Of a stretch of DNA of 64,000 nt, positions 25,000 to 33,858 are shown piece by piece (within the stretch, counting starts at the first letter, position 1; each line of letters starts with the position of its first letter). The stretch is from JAVBRU01 sp031547595 (lineage in GTDB: Bacteria; Bacillota; Clostridia; Christensenellales; Aristaeellaceae): NCBI GenBank assembly GCA_031547595.1, contig JAVBRU010000008.1:1-64000 (forward strand), read 5' to 3'. The notes below the pieces were generated by a model, which made no database searches, was not told the DNA's origin, and was given only the letters and a program-made list of their open reading frames with translations. The translations under genes were made by a program, and so were the position numbers.

Positions 25000-25755
25000 A
25001 TGGCAATCACACTGCATTTAAGCCAATTTGAAGGCCCGCTGGACATGCTGCTGTTTATGGTGGGCAAAGCCAAGGTGGACATCAAGGACATCTTTGTGGC
25101 GCAGATCACCGATCAATACATCCAGTCTGTCCAAAACGCGCCCGACCTTGATATGGACGAGGCCAGCGAGTTTATCGCCATGGCCGCAACGCTGCTGGAG
25201 ATCAAAAGCCGCGCACTCCTGCCCCGGCCGGAGCCGGAGGAGCAGGAGGACCCTGCCGCGCTGCTGATCCGCCAATTGGAGGAATACCAGGCACTCAAGC
25301 AAATCGCGCAGGACATGCAGGGCTTTGAACGCGCAGCGGCGCTGATGTATCAAAAGCTGCCGGAGGAGTATCCCCTGCCCCCGCCCACGCTGGAATTGAA
25401 GGGCCTGACGCTGGAGGGGCTGATCGCGGCCTTTGCGCGCGTGATGGCGCGCACACCGGAGGCCGAGGAGGAGCCTGTCTTCCAGGCGCGGCGCATCATC
25501 CGTGATGAGTACAGTGTGCCGCGCTGTATGGCGCATATCCTGCGCAAGCTGAAAAAAGGCGAGGTCCGCTTTTCAGAGTTGATCAGCAGCGCACCGACCC
25601 GGGACGAAGTGGTGTCACTTTTTCTGGCGCTGTTGGAGCTGATCCGTCTCGGGCGGGCAGGCGTGTCGCAGCACGCCATCTATGACGATATACTGCTTGT
25701 GCCGCTGGCAGGCGGCGCAGATGAAGGGGATTTGACTGTTGATGGATACGCGTGA
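25000..25755 (+). CDS. scpA: Segregation and condensation protein A (kleisin)
   Basis: A 251-residue kleisin that links Smc heads and binds ScpB, condensing and separating the chromosome. Recognisable: the N-terminal FEGPLDMLLFMVGKAKVDIKDI segment region, DEASEFIAMAATLLEIKSRALLP around residues 48-70, and the C-terminal winged-helix region with VSLFLALLELIRLGR. Length is normal. Its last 14 bases overlap scpB, and the M50 protease gene lies just upstream, the usual arrangement in Clostridia. Confidence 0.96.
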   Translation: MAITLHLSQFEGPLDMLLFMVGKAKVDIKDIFVAQITDQYIQSVQNAPDLDMDEASEFIAMAATLLEIKSRALLPRPEPEEQEDPAALLIRQLEEYQALKQIAQDMQGFERAAALMYQKLPEEYPLPPPTLELKGLTLEGLIAAFARVMARTPEAEEEPVFQARRIIRDEYSVPRCMAHILRKLKKGEVRFSELISSAPTRDEVVSLFLALLELIRLGRAGVSQHAIYDDILLVPLAGGADEGDLTVDGYA

Positions 25756-26287
25756 GCTGTCCCATATTATAGAGGCCATTTTGTTTGTGGCGGGCGAGGC
25801 TGTGAACATTGCCGACCTGCCCCGTGCCCTGGAGGCGACCGAGGACGAGGTGCGTTTGGCGCTGGATACCCTGGAAAACGACTTATCCTATCACCGCCGG
25901 GGCATCTGCCTAAAGCGGTTTGGTGCGCATATTCAGCTCTCCACACGGGCGGAGTTTTCGCCCTACGTGGTGCGGCTGTTGCAACCCATTCAAAAGCAAT
26001 CGCTCTCCCAATCCGCCATGGAAACCCTTGCCGTCATCGCCTACCGCCAGCCCGTCACCAAACTGGAAATAGAGGCCATCCGCGGCGTGAAGTGCGATTA
26101 CTCCGTGCAATCGCTGATGAACAAGGGCCTGATTATAGACGTAGGGCGCAAGGAAGCGCTGGGCCGCCCCATCCTGTACGGCACGACCGATGCCTTCCTC
26201 TCCCACTTTGGCCTGTCAACTTTGGAGGATTTGCCCAAGCCCCCAGAGCAAGTGCCGCAGGAGGAAGCGGAGCCACTGGTACCCTAA
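25742..26287 (+). CDS. scpB: Segregation and condensation protein B
   Basis: A 181-residue protein with two winged-helix domains that dimerises and binds ScpA in the Smc complex. Family segments: HIIEAILFVAGEAV at residues 6-19, the QSLSQSAMETLAVIAYRQPVTK region near 84-105, IRGVKCDYSVQSLMNKGLI near 111, and GRPILYGTT near 142. The start is taken as ATG at 25742 inside the end of scpA; the TTG codon just before it is a possible alternative. A strong terminator follows at 26292. Confidence 0.96.
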   Translation: MDTRELSHIIEAILFVAGEAVNIADLPRALEATEDEVRLALDTLENDLSYHRRGICLKRFGAHIQLSTRAEFSPYVVRLLQPIQKQSLSQSAMETLAVIAYRQPVTKLEIEAIRGVKCDYSVQSLMNKGLIIDVGRKEALGRPILYGTTDAFLSHFGLSTLEDLPKPPEQVPQEEAEPLVP

Positions 26288-26291
26288 ATAC

Positions 26292-26321
26292 AAGCGCCGT
26301 TCGCCAATGAACGGCGCTTTT
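26292..26321 (+). terminator. Terminator of the scpAB operon
   Basis: AAGCGCCGTTC (26292-26302) pairs perfectly with GAACGGCGCTT (26309-26319) over a 6-base loop and is followed by TT and further T. Confidence 0.88.
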
Positions 26322-26425
26322 CCATATTGTTCACAATTTATCCAAGATCAGCGCGCATTGTTCACGCGGCGGTCAAATTTGGTGTGTTATAATCAGCGTG
26401 TACCAAATAAGGGAGGGCTTTCAAA

Positions 26426-28177
26426 ATGAAACGGCTTTTATCGATTCTATGCAGCGTGCTGCTGTGCACGTTCCTGCTCGGCACAGGCGCTTTGGCCACG
26501 GAGGCCATTCCGGAAATCACACTCAAAAAGGCAGATACCGACACCGCCTGGGATGCGCAGGCCGCCACGTTTGTCAATTTTGACACAGGCAGCATCACCG
26601 GCAGCGGTGCGCAGTTGCTTAGCGGCATCCTCACGATTACTGCACCGGGCGAATATGTGCTCTCCGGCACGCTGAAAAGCGGCCAGGTGATTGTGGACGT
26701 GACCAAGGATGACAAGGTGCAGCTGATATTGAACGGCGTGCACATCACATCCGCAGACGGCCCGGCGGTGTGGATCAAATCCGCCGATAAAGTGACAATC
26801 ACTTTGGCGGACAACACCCAGAACACACTGGCGGACAGCGCAACCTACACCTTGCCCGAGGGCAGCGACGAGCCTAATGCCTGCCTGTACTCCAAGGATG
26901 ATCTGACCATCAACGGAAGCGGCACGCTGACCGTGACCGCCAGCTACCTGCACGGCATCCTCACCAAGGATGACCTCAAGATCATCAGCGGTAACATCAA
27001 CGTCACCGCCGTGGGGCACGGCATCCGCGGCCGGGACAGCGTGAGCATCACCGGCGGCAACCTCAACATCACCTCCGGCCAGGACGGTATCCAGTCCAAC
27101 AATGCCGAGGAAGAAGGCTGCGGCTTTATCGTGATTACGGGCGGCGAGTTTGCCATCACTGCGCAGCAGGACGGCATCCAGGCTGAAACCGGTTTGTATA
27201 TCAGCGGCGGTATATTCAACATCAAAACAGGCAGCGGCGCTGTGACCACCAAAACGGGCGATCAGGGCGGCTGGGGGCGGTCGTTTGGCGGCAGTGCCAG
27301 CACAACCACCAACACCATCAGCCAAAAGGGCTTGAAGTGCGACAAAAACATCGTGATCACCGGCGGCACCTTCAACATCACCGCCCAGGACGACGCGGTG
27401 CACAGCAACAGCGATATCACCATCAACGACGGCACCTTCACCCTTGCCACGGGCGACGACGGCATCCATGCCGATGGCAACGTGTTGATCACCGGCGGAA
27501 CGATCACCGTCACCCAGTCTTACGAGGGCATCGAGGGCGCTGTCATCACCATCACAGGCGGCGATATTTCTGTGACGGCTTCGGACGATGGCCTGAATGC
27601 TGCGGGCGGCGAGCAGGCGGTAACCACCGGCGGCGGCTGGGGGCGCGGCGGCGGTATGATGGACTCTAACGCCAACAACATCCTGCGCATCACAGGCGGC
27701 ACATTGTATGTGAATGCGGGCGGCGACGGGCTGGACTCCAACGGCTATATCTACATTGAGGGCGGCGTGATATGCATCGACGGCCCCACCGACAACGGCA
27801 ACGGCGCGCTGGATAGCGGGGTGGACATCATCGTGTCAGGCGGATTGCTGGTTGCGGCAGGTTCCAGCGGCATGGCAGAAACTCCGGGCAATTCCTCCAC
27901 GCAATACAGCATCATGGCCTATACAGGCAGCCAAAGCGGCGGCACCACCATCACGGTGACCGATGCCTCCGGCAACCAGCTTGTATCCTATACTCCCAGC
28001 AAGACCTACCAGTGCGCGGTGATCTCCTGCCCGCAGTTTGTAAAGGGCAGCAGCTATACCGTATCTGTGAATGGCTCGCAGCTGGCCACGGTCACGCTGT
28101 CTTCCATCGTGACGGCTACGCAAAACAGCGGCAACAACCGCACGAACAACAATGGGATGAAGGGACCGGGAAGGTAA
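26426..28177 (+). CDS. Secreted beta-helix carbohydrate-binding-type protein (Cthe_2159-like)
   Basis: A 583-residue protein with signal peptide (about 1-26, cleaved after ALA) and a long body of short repeats such as ITGGTFNIT, QDGIQ and DDGIHADG, spaced about 20-25 residues, typical of a right-handed parallel beta-helix. The pattern matches the Cthe_2159 (DUF4353) family, whose founder binds cellulose-like and pectic polymers and calcium. Glycine-rich loops (GGWGRG) interrupt twice. The C-terminus carries a small TISCPQF/YTVSVNG domain. It is transcribed alone; a TATAAT is at 26388 without a good -35 box, and the ATG follows GGGAGG. Confidence 0.82.
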   Translation: MKRLLSILCSVLLCTFLLGTGALATEAIPEITLKKADTDTAWDAQAATFVNFDTGSITGSGAQLLSGILTITAPGEYVLSGTLKSGQVIVDVTKDDKVQLILNGVHITSADGPAVWIKSADKVTITLADNTQNTLADSATYTLPEGSDEPNACLYSKDDLTINGSGTLTVTASYLHGILTKDDLKIISGNINVTAVGHGIRGRDSVSITGGNLNITSGQDGIQSNNAEEEGCGFIVITGGEFAITAQQDGIQAETGLYISGGIFNIKTGSGAVTTKTGDQGGWGRSFGGSASTTTNTISQKGLKCDKNIVITGGTFNITAQDDAVHSNSDITINDGTFTLATGDDGIHADGNVLITGGTITVTQSYEGIEGAVITITGGDISVTASDDGLNAAGGEQAVTTGGGWGRGGGMMDSNANNILRITGGTLYVNAGGDGLDSNGYIYIEGGVICIDGPTDNGNGALDSGVDIIVSGGLLVAAGSSGMAETPGNSSTQYSIMAYTGSQSGGTTITVTDASGNQLVSYTPSKTYQCAVISCPQFVKGSSYTVSVNGSQLATVTLSSIVTATQNSGNNRTNNNGMKGPGR

Positions 28178-28258
28178 AACAGAAAAAGGACGGGGCTGCG
28201 CAAATGAACGCAGCCCCGTCTCAGCCTATTGACAAGCCCTCAGTTTCTTGGGGGATGC

Positions 28259-28287
28259 ATGAAGGGGCCACAGCCCCTTCATTTTTT
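28259..28287. terminator. Bidirectional terminator, with a second hairpin before it
   Basis: ATGAAGGGGC (28259-28268) and GCCCCTTCAT (28273-28282) pair over a CACA loop and are followed by a T run. About 60 bases earlier GACGGGGCTGCG/CGCAGCCCCGTC forms a second, longer hairpin without a T run (about 28189-28220). They close the beta-helix gene and, in reverse, the D,D-carboxypeptidase gene. Confidence 0.8.
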
Positions 28288-28294
28288 CGGATTG

Positions 28295-29464
28295 TCATCT
28301 CCATTGTTCCAGAAGCCGCACAAACCCTTCAAACATACTGGGCAGCCGCACATCCTGCGCCGCCACCGCCGGGATACGGGCAATGGCCTTGTCCTCCAGC
28401 AGCACCGTCACTTCGCCCAGCACATCCCCCGCCTGCACAGGCGCGGCGATGGATTCGGGAAGCTCCACCGTGAAGCTGAGCCCATTTTGCTGCCCTGCCT
28501 TGAGCAGCATCGACAGCCCGCTGCCCAGCGCCACAGGCACCTGCTCCTTCGCGCCCATGGTGACGGGCACGGCATGGCCGGTCAGATCACCTGCCTGCGC
28601 CACCTGCACGCGCGAGTACGTGGCAAAGCCATAATCCATCATGGCACGCGCCTCGTCAAAGCGGGTCTGGCTGGCGGATGTGCCAAGCACCACGGCAATC
28701 AATCGCATGCCGTTTCTCTCCGCGGTGGCGCTCATGCAATATTTGGCCTCATTGGTGGAGCCTGTTTTGAAGCCGTCACAGTTGGTATAAAAGCGCACCA
28801 GGCGGTTGGTGTTGGTGAGGTCCGTCACGCGGCCGCTGGGATGCTTGAGGGTATCAATCCAGATGGAGGAATACGTGAAATAATCGGGATGCTTGGCCAC
28901 CTCACACGAGATCGCTGCCACATCGCGCGCGGTGGTATACTGACCTCCGGCTGGCAGGCCGGTGCAATTGACATACAGGGTGTTTTCAAGCCCCATCTGC
29001 GCCGCCCGCTCGTTCATCAGCTTCACAAAGTTTTCTTCGCTGCCCGCCACATACTCGGCCAGCGCTACGGCGGCGTCATTGCCGCTGGCCACGATGGTGC
29101 CTTTGAGCAGCGTGGCCAAAGGATAGGTTGTATTGGCGTCCAGCAGCACTTGAGAGCCCGTCATGGACGCGGCATTCTTGGACACCGTGACAGGGTCCTC
29201 CAGGGTGATATCCCCTGCCTGCAGCTTTTCAAACAGAATCAACACCGTCATCAGCTTGGTCACAGACGCCACAGGGCGGCGCTCGTCGGCGTTTTTTTCA
29301 AATATGACGGTGCCCGTTTGCGCCTCCACCAATATGGCGCTGGGCGTGGTGATGGCAACCGGGGTGCCCTGCTCCAGTGGCTGCGTGGCCGCCGATGCCG
29401 TGCCGCACGTCAAAAGCCCTGCTACCAGCAGGGCGCTTGTCAGTATACGAATCACACGTTTCAT
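28295..29464 (-). CDS. D-alanyl-D-alanine carboxypeptidase (DacF/PBP5 type)
   Basis: A 389-residue exported penicillin-binding protein that trims the terminal D-alanine of peptidoglycan stem peptides. The signal peptide (1-26) precedes the S11 peptidase domain with all three catalytic motifs: SVTK (67-70), SGN near 127 and KTG near 231. A C-terminal beta domain follows (about 290-389) and probably a membrane-associating tail (FEGFVRLLEQW). The ATG follows AGGAGGG. Upstream lies the inverted-repeat element, which may hold its promoter (TATAAA near 29516). Confidence 0.94.
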   Translation of the reverse strand: MKRVIRILTSALLVAGLLTCGTASAATQPLEQGTPVAITTPSAILVEAQTGTVIFEKNADERRPVASVTKLMTVLILFEKLQAGDITLEDPVTVSKNAASMTGSQVLLDANTTYPLATLLKGTIVASGNDAAVALAEYVAGSEENFVKLMNERAAQMGLENTLYVNCTGLPAGGQYTTARDVAAISCEVAKHPDYFTYSSIWIDTLKHPSGRVTDLTNTNRLVRFYTNCDGFKTGSTNEAKYCMSATAERNGMRLIAVVLGTSASQTRFDEARAMMDYGFATYSRVQVAQAGDLTGHAVPVTMGAKEQVPVALGSGLSMLLKAGQQNGLSFTVELPESIAAPVQAGDVLGEVTVLLEDKAIARIPAVAAQDVRLPSMFEGFVRLLEQWR

Positions 29465-29516
29465 GCGTAAACCCTCCTTTATCTCTCGGGTTTAGCATGG
29501 CCGCCATGACGTATTT

Positions 29517-29678
29517 TATACTAATGAGCTTCTAAAATCGATACAAAGCAGGCGTGAATTTTTCGTCAAGGCAAACGTAGAATTCGAAGGAATAGCAGCG
29601 CTATTTCTAGAATTCGCAGTGCCGCTTTGGCGGAAAAGGCACGTCTGCGACTATCGATTTTAGATGCGATTTAGTATT
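29517..29678. mobile_element. MITE-like element with inverted ends
   Basis: TCTAAAATCGATA (29531-29543) is repeated exactly inverted at 29652-29664. Outside these, ATACTAA (29518-29524) matches TTAGTAT (29671-29677), giving imperfect ends of about 27 bases with 21 or so matches. The inside is AT-rich and foldable, with AATAGC/GCTATT and GTGCC/GGCAC stems and two GAATTC sites. No coding potential. The right end includes the stop codon of the TPR gene. A non-autonomous transposable element is the best reading; no target duplication is clear. Confidence 0.6.
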
Positions 29679-30381
29679 ATGCGTTCTTCAGCACATCAAT
29701 CTGCGCCTGAATACGCTCTTTGGTGGCGTAGTTGAGGGGCGAGAATTTACCGTCCAGTGCGGTTTCGAGCTTTTCCAGCGCCGCCTGCTTGTTGCCTGCC
29801 TCGACATCGTATAACGACAGGAAATACAGCGTGTCAATTTGCGTATCTTTTATTTCGTGCGCTTTATCGAAGTACTCCTTGGCCTTCACCTTGTCGTCCA
29901 GCAGGCGGTAATAGGTCTGCCCCAGGTTGTCGAGGGTGACGGGGTCTTCATCGTCATACTCCAACGCTTCGAGGTTATACGCCAGTGCCTTTTCGGCCTC
30001 GCCCGCCTCGATATAGATAAAGCCCAGCGCGCCGTAGGTGATGCCGCAGGGGGCTTTCTGGTGCGACTGCTCCAAAAGGTGCACCGCGCTTTGGATATCG
30101 CCCAGCTTGAACTGCGCCACGGCATAGTTCATAAACAGCTGCTGCTTGCGCTCGGCATTCATGTCCTGCGCCTTTTCGGTTTTTTTGAGGATTTCCTTCA
30201 CTTTAATAAAGTTTTCCTCGCCCCCCTTGCGCAGCAGCGTCACCGTGTAGGGCAGCAAATACGAGGCCATGATGACCCCCTTCTGATACAGCGCCTCATA
30301 ATCGGCACACGCGCCGTCCACATCGCCCTTCTGATGTTTTTGCAGGGCGGAGCGCACCTTGAAGCTGTCCATCATGCCCAT
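29677..30381 (-). CDS. Tetratricopeptide repeat protein
   Basis: A 234-residue soluble protein of helical hairpins. TPR-like units are visible from about residue 80 (NYAVAQFKLGDIQSAVHLLEQ, TYGALGFIYIEAGEAEKALAY, TLDNLGQTYYRLLDDKVKAKEYF and a last one to about 220), each near 34 residues. Such proteins act as scaffolds; nothing names the partner. It follows the YprB-like gene by six bases and is the last of a long gene run. Its stop codon TAA lies within the end of the inverted-repeat element. Confidence 0.8.
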   Translation of the reverse strand: MGMMDSFKVRSALQKHQKGDVDGACADYEALYQKGVIMASYLLPYTVTLLRKGGEENFIKVKEILKKTEKAQDMNAERKQQLFMNYAVAQFKLGDIQSAVHLLEQSHQKAPCGITYGALGFIYIEAGEAEKALAYNLEALEYDDEDPVTLDNLGQTYYRLLDDKVKAKEYFDKAHEIKDTQIDTLYFLSLYDVEAGNKQAALEKLETALDGKFSPLNYATKERIQAQIDVLKNA

Positions 30382-30387
30382 GATCCA

Positions 30388-31500
30388 TCATTCCCTTCTC
30401 GTTTTGATCAGCAAGCGCTTATACCGCTGCTGCAGCGCGGCTATGCGCTCATCCTCCTGCTCTGCACACAGGATGAGCGCGCGCCGTGTGTATTCCATCG
30501 CGGCGGAATAATCGCGCAATTTATGCTCATACAGCTTGGCCAGCGCAATATGCGCGGCAATACTGTTTGGCCGGTCTACATTTAACATGGTCTGATACAC
30601 CTCAGCCGCGCCGTCATAATCCCGCGCGCGGCGAAGGTTATCCGCCAGCCGCCCTTTTGCCAGGACGGCCACGGCACCCTTGTCCGCCGCGCGGTAGCAC
30701 ATGCGCGCAGTGGCATCGTCGCCACGCCGCTCATACACCCTGCCAAGGCTGAAAACATCCTCGGCGGCAGAGGCCATCAGCGGCATCTCGTGCAGCGCCA
30801 TCAGCCGGTGCAGCACATGCGCCAGGGATACGATGTCCTGCGCATTGTGGCGAAGCACATCCTCCAGCAAAGAGAACTCCCGTGTTTTGAGAAAATCGAA
30901 GTACCTCTGTGGCACCAGCGCGCCCGGCAGATCGTCACTACGCGGCATACCAAACTCTGCTTCCTCTAAATAGGCAAGCGAGCAGCGCTTCAGCCGCAGC
31001 TTCCACACCCGGCGGGCAATGTGCAGTAGATCGATGTGGGGCGGCAGCTCCCGCATGCGCATGCGCTGCATGGTGAAGCGGGACTGAAGCAGCGGCATAT
31101 CAAAGCTGCGGCCGTTAAAGGTGCAAAGCGCCCTGCATTTTTGCAAATGCTGTGCCACCGCCTGCATCACAAAAACCTCTTCGTCATAATCACGCATCAG
31201 GTATTGCCGCACGATGAAAGCATCGCCCTCAAACACGCCCAGCCCCACCAGGAACGCCACCGTACCCGCGCCTCCGGATAACCCGGTGGTTTCGGTATCC
31301 AGGAACAACAGCTCTTCCCGCCGCATATCCGGAATATCAAAGCCCTCCATCACAGACAATATGTTGCCCGGTAATTCCTCCGGCAACAAAAACTGCTGCA
31401 AGGGATAGGCGGTCTCCCGCAAAAAGCAATCGCTCGCCGCTGCCCTTTGGGGCTTTTGCACAGGCGCTGTAGCACGCAGTTTGTCCCGCAAGGACGCCAT
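30388..31500 (-). CDS. YprB-like ribonuclease H-fold exonuclease with TPR tail
   Basis: A 370-residue protein. Residues about 60-245 form a DEDD-type exonuclease domain like that of B. subtilis YprB: LFLDTETTGLSGG (64-76) gives the first Asp-Glu pair, FNGRSFDMPLL near 127 the second aspartate, and HNAQDIVSLAHVL near 218 the last. The remaining C-terminal part has TPR-like helices. YprB homologues usually sit beside a YprA helicase; none is here. It starts two bases after the stop of the first VanY-like gene. Confidence 0.82.
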   Translation of the reverse strand: MASLRDKLRATAPVQKPQRAAASDCFLRETAYPLQQFLLPEELPGNILSVMEGFDIPDMRREELLFLDTETTGLSGGAGTVAFLVGLGVFEGDAFIVRQYLMRDYDEEVFVMQAVAQHLQKCRALCTFNGRSFDMPLLQSRFTMQRMRMRELPPHIDLLHIARRVWKLRLKRCSLAYLEEAEFGMPRSDDLPGALVPQRYFDFLKTREFSLLEDVLRHNAQDIVSLAHVLHRLMALHEMPLMASAAEDVFSLGRVYERRGDDATARMCYRAADKGAVAVLAKGRLADNLRRARDYDGAAEVYQTMLNVDRPNSIAAHIALAKLYEHKLRDYSAAMEYTRRALILCAEQEDERIAALQQRYKRLLIKTRRE

Positions 31501-31502
31501 GA

Positions 31503-32345
31503 TTATTGCGCCTCCCCCTGCGATGTGAAGAATAAAGACAGCTCTTGAAGCGCCAACGCCTCGGCCTCGGGCGAAACCAGCTCCTGCAACTCCTCCTGAT
31601 AGCAGGTATCCCCCGCCAGGGTGGCAAAGGCCAGGCCGTAGAGCACCTCGGCATCCGCATCCGTCAGCACAAATTCCGGGAACTGGCTGATAGCAGTATA
31701 ATACGTTTCATAGGGAATGTCCAGCCGCATGATGGCGGTGGCATGTGAAACACCCACATAGCGCACATGCCAGGGCTCCGCAGAATAGCCCGTCACATCC
31801 GTCCAGCCCGCCTTATAACGCACGATGAAGCCAAAGCGCGCACAGTTGCCCGCCACCCATTGACCCTCCGGCGTTTCCAAAAAAGCACGGTTGAGGTTGC
31901 GGAAGGTATCGCACACGATGTCCATCGCAAGGCCGAGCTGATGCTCGCTCGCCCCAGCGGGCGCTACCGTGCGCTGCGCGGTGGTCACGCTGCCAACGGC
32001 CTCCACCTTCTGGTTGAACAAAAGCTGCTGTACGCCAAAGCTGCGGTAGCCGGACACTGCCAGCAGGTTATAGCCCTGCTCGTCCTTGGCGGCCGCAAAC
32101 AGTTCTTCGAGCGCTGCGGCAGCAAAATCCCGCATATAGATCTGATCGATTTGGCTTTTTTTGTTGGTGGGCACATTGGGTTGTACCATGTTTTCCGGCG
32201 TATAGTTCTTGGTGATCTTGGTGTCGCGGTTGACAAGACGCAAAACGCCGTCGTCATCCAGCACCCCGGCGCAAGCGCCAGACAGGGTGCCAAACAACGA
32301 CAGCATGCAAAGGCCAACCAACAGCCATCTTTTCGTTCGTTTCAT
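31503..32345 (-). CDS. VanY-like M15 D,D-carboxypeptidase, copy 1
   Basis: A 280-residue exported enzyme: signal peptide (about 1-28), a linker, and an M15B peptidase domain with the zinc motifs SEHQLGLAMD near residue 135 and EPWHVRYVG near 193, preceded by AVSGYRSF. It should remove terminal D-alanine from stem peptides or cross-link precursors. It is the third of three tandem relatives and its ATG overlaps the stop of copy 2 by one base (TGATG). A C-terminal tail of about 70 residues distinguishes it. Confidence 0.9.
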   Translation of the reverse strand: MKRTKRWLLVGLCMLSLFGTLSGACAGVLDDDGVLRLVNRDTKITKNYTPENMVQPNVPTNKKSQIDQIYMRDFAAAALEELFAAAKDEQGYNLLAVSGYRSFGVQQLLFNQKVEAVGSVTTAQRTVAPAGASEHQLGLAMDIVCDTFRNLNRAFLETPEGQWVAGNCARFGFIVRYKAGWTDVTGYSAEPWHVRYVGVSHATAIMRLDIPYETYYTAISQFPEFVLTDADAEVLYGLAFATLAGDTCYQEELQELVSPEAEALALQELSLFFTSQGEAQ

Positions 32346-33145
32346 CAGTAAAACACCGACAACTCTTCCTCGCCATCCTCAGACACATCCACAACGATGG
32401 CGGCATTGGGCTTGGCGCGGTCCGCCAAAAGCTTGGCAAAATCCCCGCCTTCCGCTTCATAATTCGCGATGTATGCCTGCCAATCCTGCGTGAATTCCTC
32501 CAGCGACAGGTTATTTTCCATCATATAGCACGCTGCGGCTTTGCCCACATAGCGAAGGTGCCACGGCTCGTAAATAATGCCCGTGATGTCCTGCTTGTCC
32601 TCCATATAGCGGATCACAAAGCCATACTCCTGGCAATGCGCGGCCATCCATTTTGCCTCCGCAGTCTGCGAGAAGGCGGGCGTCATGCCGTCCTTCTGCG
32701 TCCATTCGTAGTTCAGGATATCTACGCCAAGCCCAGTCTGATGATCAGATGAGCCGGGATATGCCACCACGCCGTCATCCTTGCCCACCTTTTGCAGCCT
32801 GGAGTTATACATGGTGTTTTGTGTTTGATAGCTGCGGTAGCCGCTCTTGACATACAGCGTATACCCCGCCGCCAGCGCATCGTTAAACATCTGCGTCAGC
32901 GCATCATGGGCTTCCTTTCGAAGATCATCCTGCACCACACGCTTGACGGTGATCTTGACCAGGTCGCCCGGCTCATACTCTTTGTCCAACAGGACACTGC
33001 GGCTGGTGAGGGTCAGATAGTCCAGTTTGTCTTCCAATATTTCGGGCGCCAGCGGATATTCCCAGGGTGGCAGCTCGGAGGCAAAGGCGGGCATTGCCAG
33101 CATGCAAAGCAGAAGAATGGCGATAAGACGGCGTATGGTAATCAC
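32345..33145 (-). CDS. VanY-like M15 D,D-carboxypeptidase, copy 2
   Basis: A 266-residue exported M15 enzyme with signal peptide (1-22), VKSGYRSYQTQ near 100, SDHQTGLGVD near 132 and EPWHLRYVG near 193, so the zinc site is intact. It is the most divergent of the three copies. The start is GTG at 33145, sharing GTGA with the stop of copy 3; AAGGAG lies directly against it, too near for normal initiation, so translation probably depends on coupling to copy 3. Confidence 0.88.
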   Translation of the reverse strand: MITIRRLIAILLLCMLAMPAFASELPPWEYPLAPEILEDKLDYLTLTSRSVLLDKEYEPGDLVKITVKRVVQDDLRKEAHDALTQMFNDALAAGYTLYVKSGYRSYQTQNTMYNSRLQKVGKDDGVVAYPGSSDHQTGLGVDILNYEWTQKDGMTPAFSQTAEAKWMAAHCQEYGFVIRYMEDKQDITGIIYEPWHLRYVGKAAACYMMENNLSLEEFTQDWQAYIANYEAEGGDFAKLLADRAKPNAAIVVDVSEDGEEELSVFY

Positions 33146-33810
33146 TCCTTAGCAGTCAGCAGCGCATACTGTGCCTCACGCAGCTGTTGTACATATTGTT
33201 CGAAGGGAATGTCAAGCTCGTAAATCCTGGTGGCATGCTCCACGCCCACATAGCGCACATGCCAGGGTTCTTCCTCATAGCCTGTAATCTCTGCCCACTC
33301 GGCCTTGTAGCGGATGATATAGCCAAAGCGGTGCGCGTTTTCTTCCACCCATTTGCCCTCATCCGTCTTGCCAAAGCTGCTGGTGAGGCCGGTATTTTTC
33401 TTACAGCCCAGGTCCATCGCCAGGCCCAGCTGATGCTCGCTGGCACCCGGCGGTGCGACCAATTTTTGCTTTTTGCCCGCGCTTTCCACTTTGTTTCCAT
33501 ACAGCGTGGCCTGCTGACCATAGCTTCGGTAGCCGGATACGGCCACCAGCGTATAATTCTTTTCCGCCTTGGCAGCGGCAAACATTTCTTCCAGCGCCGT
33601 TGCGGCCTCCGCACGCATCTTGATATTGCTGACGGTGGCCTGCACCTTGGGCTTCACCAGATCCTCCGGCACGTAGGTGGACGGAAGCAAATAGGTTTGG
33701 TTTACCAAAATGAGGTTGCCACCCAGGTTCATCTCCTGCACATACGCATCCACCGCGCCTTGCCCGAGGGACAGGAAGGTCAAAAACAGCGCTAAAAGTT
33801 TTGCGAGCAT
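33142..33810 (-). CDS. VanY-like M15 D,D-carboxypeptidase, copy 3
   Basis: A 222-residue exported M15 enzyme, the first translated of the three. Signal-like segment at 1-20, AVSGYRSYGQQATLY near 92, SEHQLGLAMD near 124 and EPWHVRYVG near 182. It resembles copy 1 more than copy 2. I start it at ATG 33810, four bases behind GGAGGT, rather than seven codons upstream. It follows hflX by 48 bases. Confidence 0.88.
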   Translation of the reverse strand: MLAKLLALFLTFLSLGQGAVDAYVQEMNLGGNLILVNQTYLLPSTYVPEDLVKPKVQATVSNIKMRAEAATALEEMFAAAKAEKNYTLVAVSGYRSYGQQATLYGNKVESAGKKQKLVAPPGASEHQLGLAMDLGCKKNTGLTSSFGKTDEGKWVEENAHRFGYIIRYKAEWAEITGYEEEPWHVRYVGVEHATRIYELDIPFEQYVQQLREAQYALLTAKE

Positions 33811-33858
33811 CTCTACCTCCAATAGCATCATTCGCGTGGGTCTATGTATTAGACGGAT

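Noticed and set aside
33142..33831. Start of VanY copy 3 seven codons earlier
   Set aside because: GGAGGT lies inside those codons and is correctly spaced only for the ATG at 33810.
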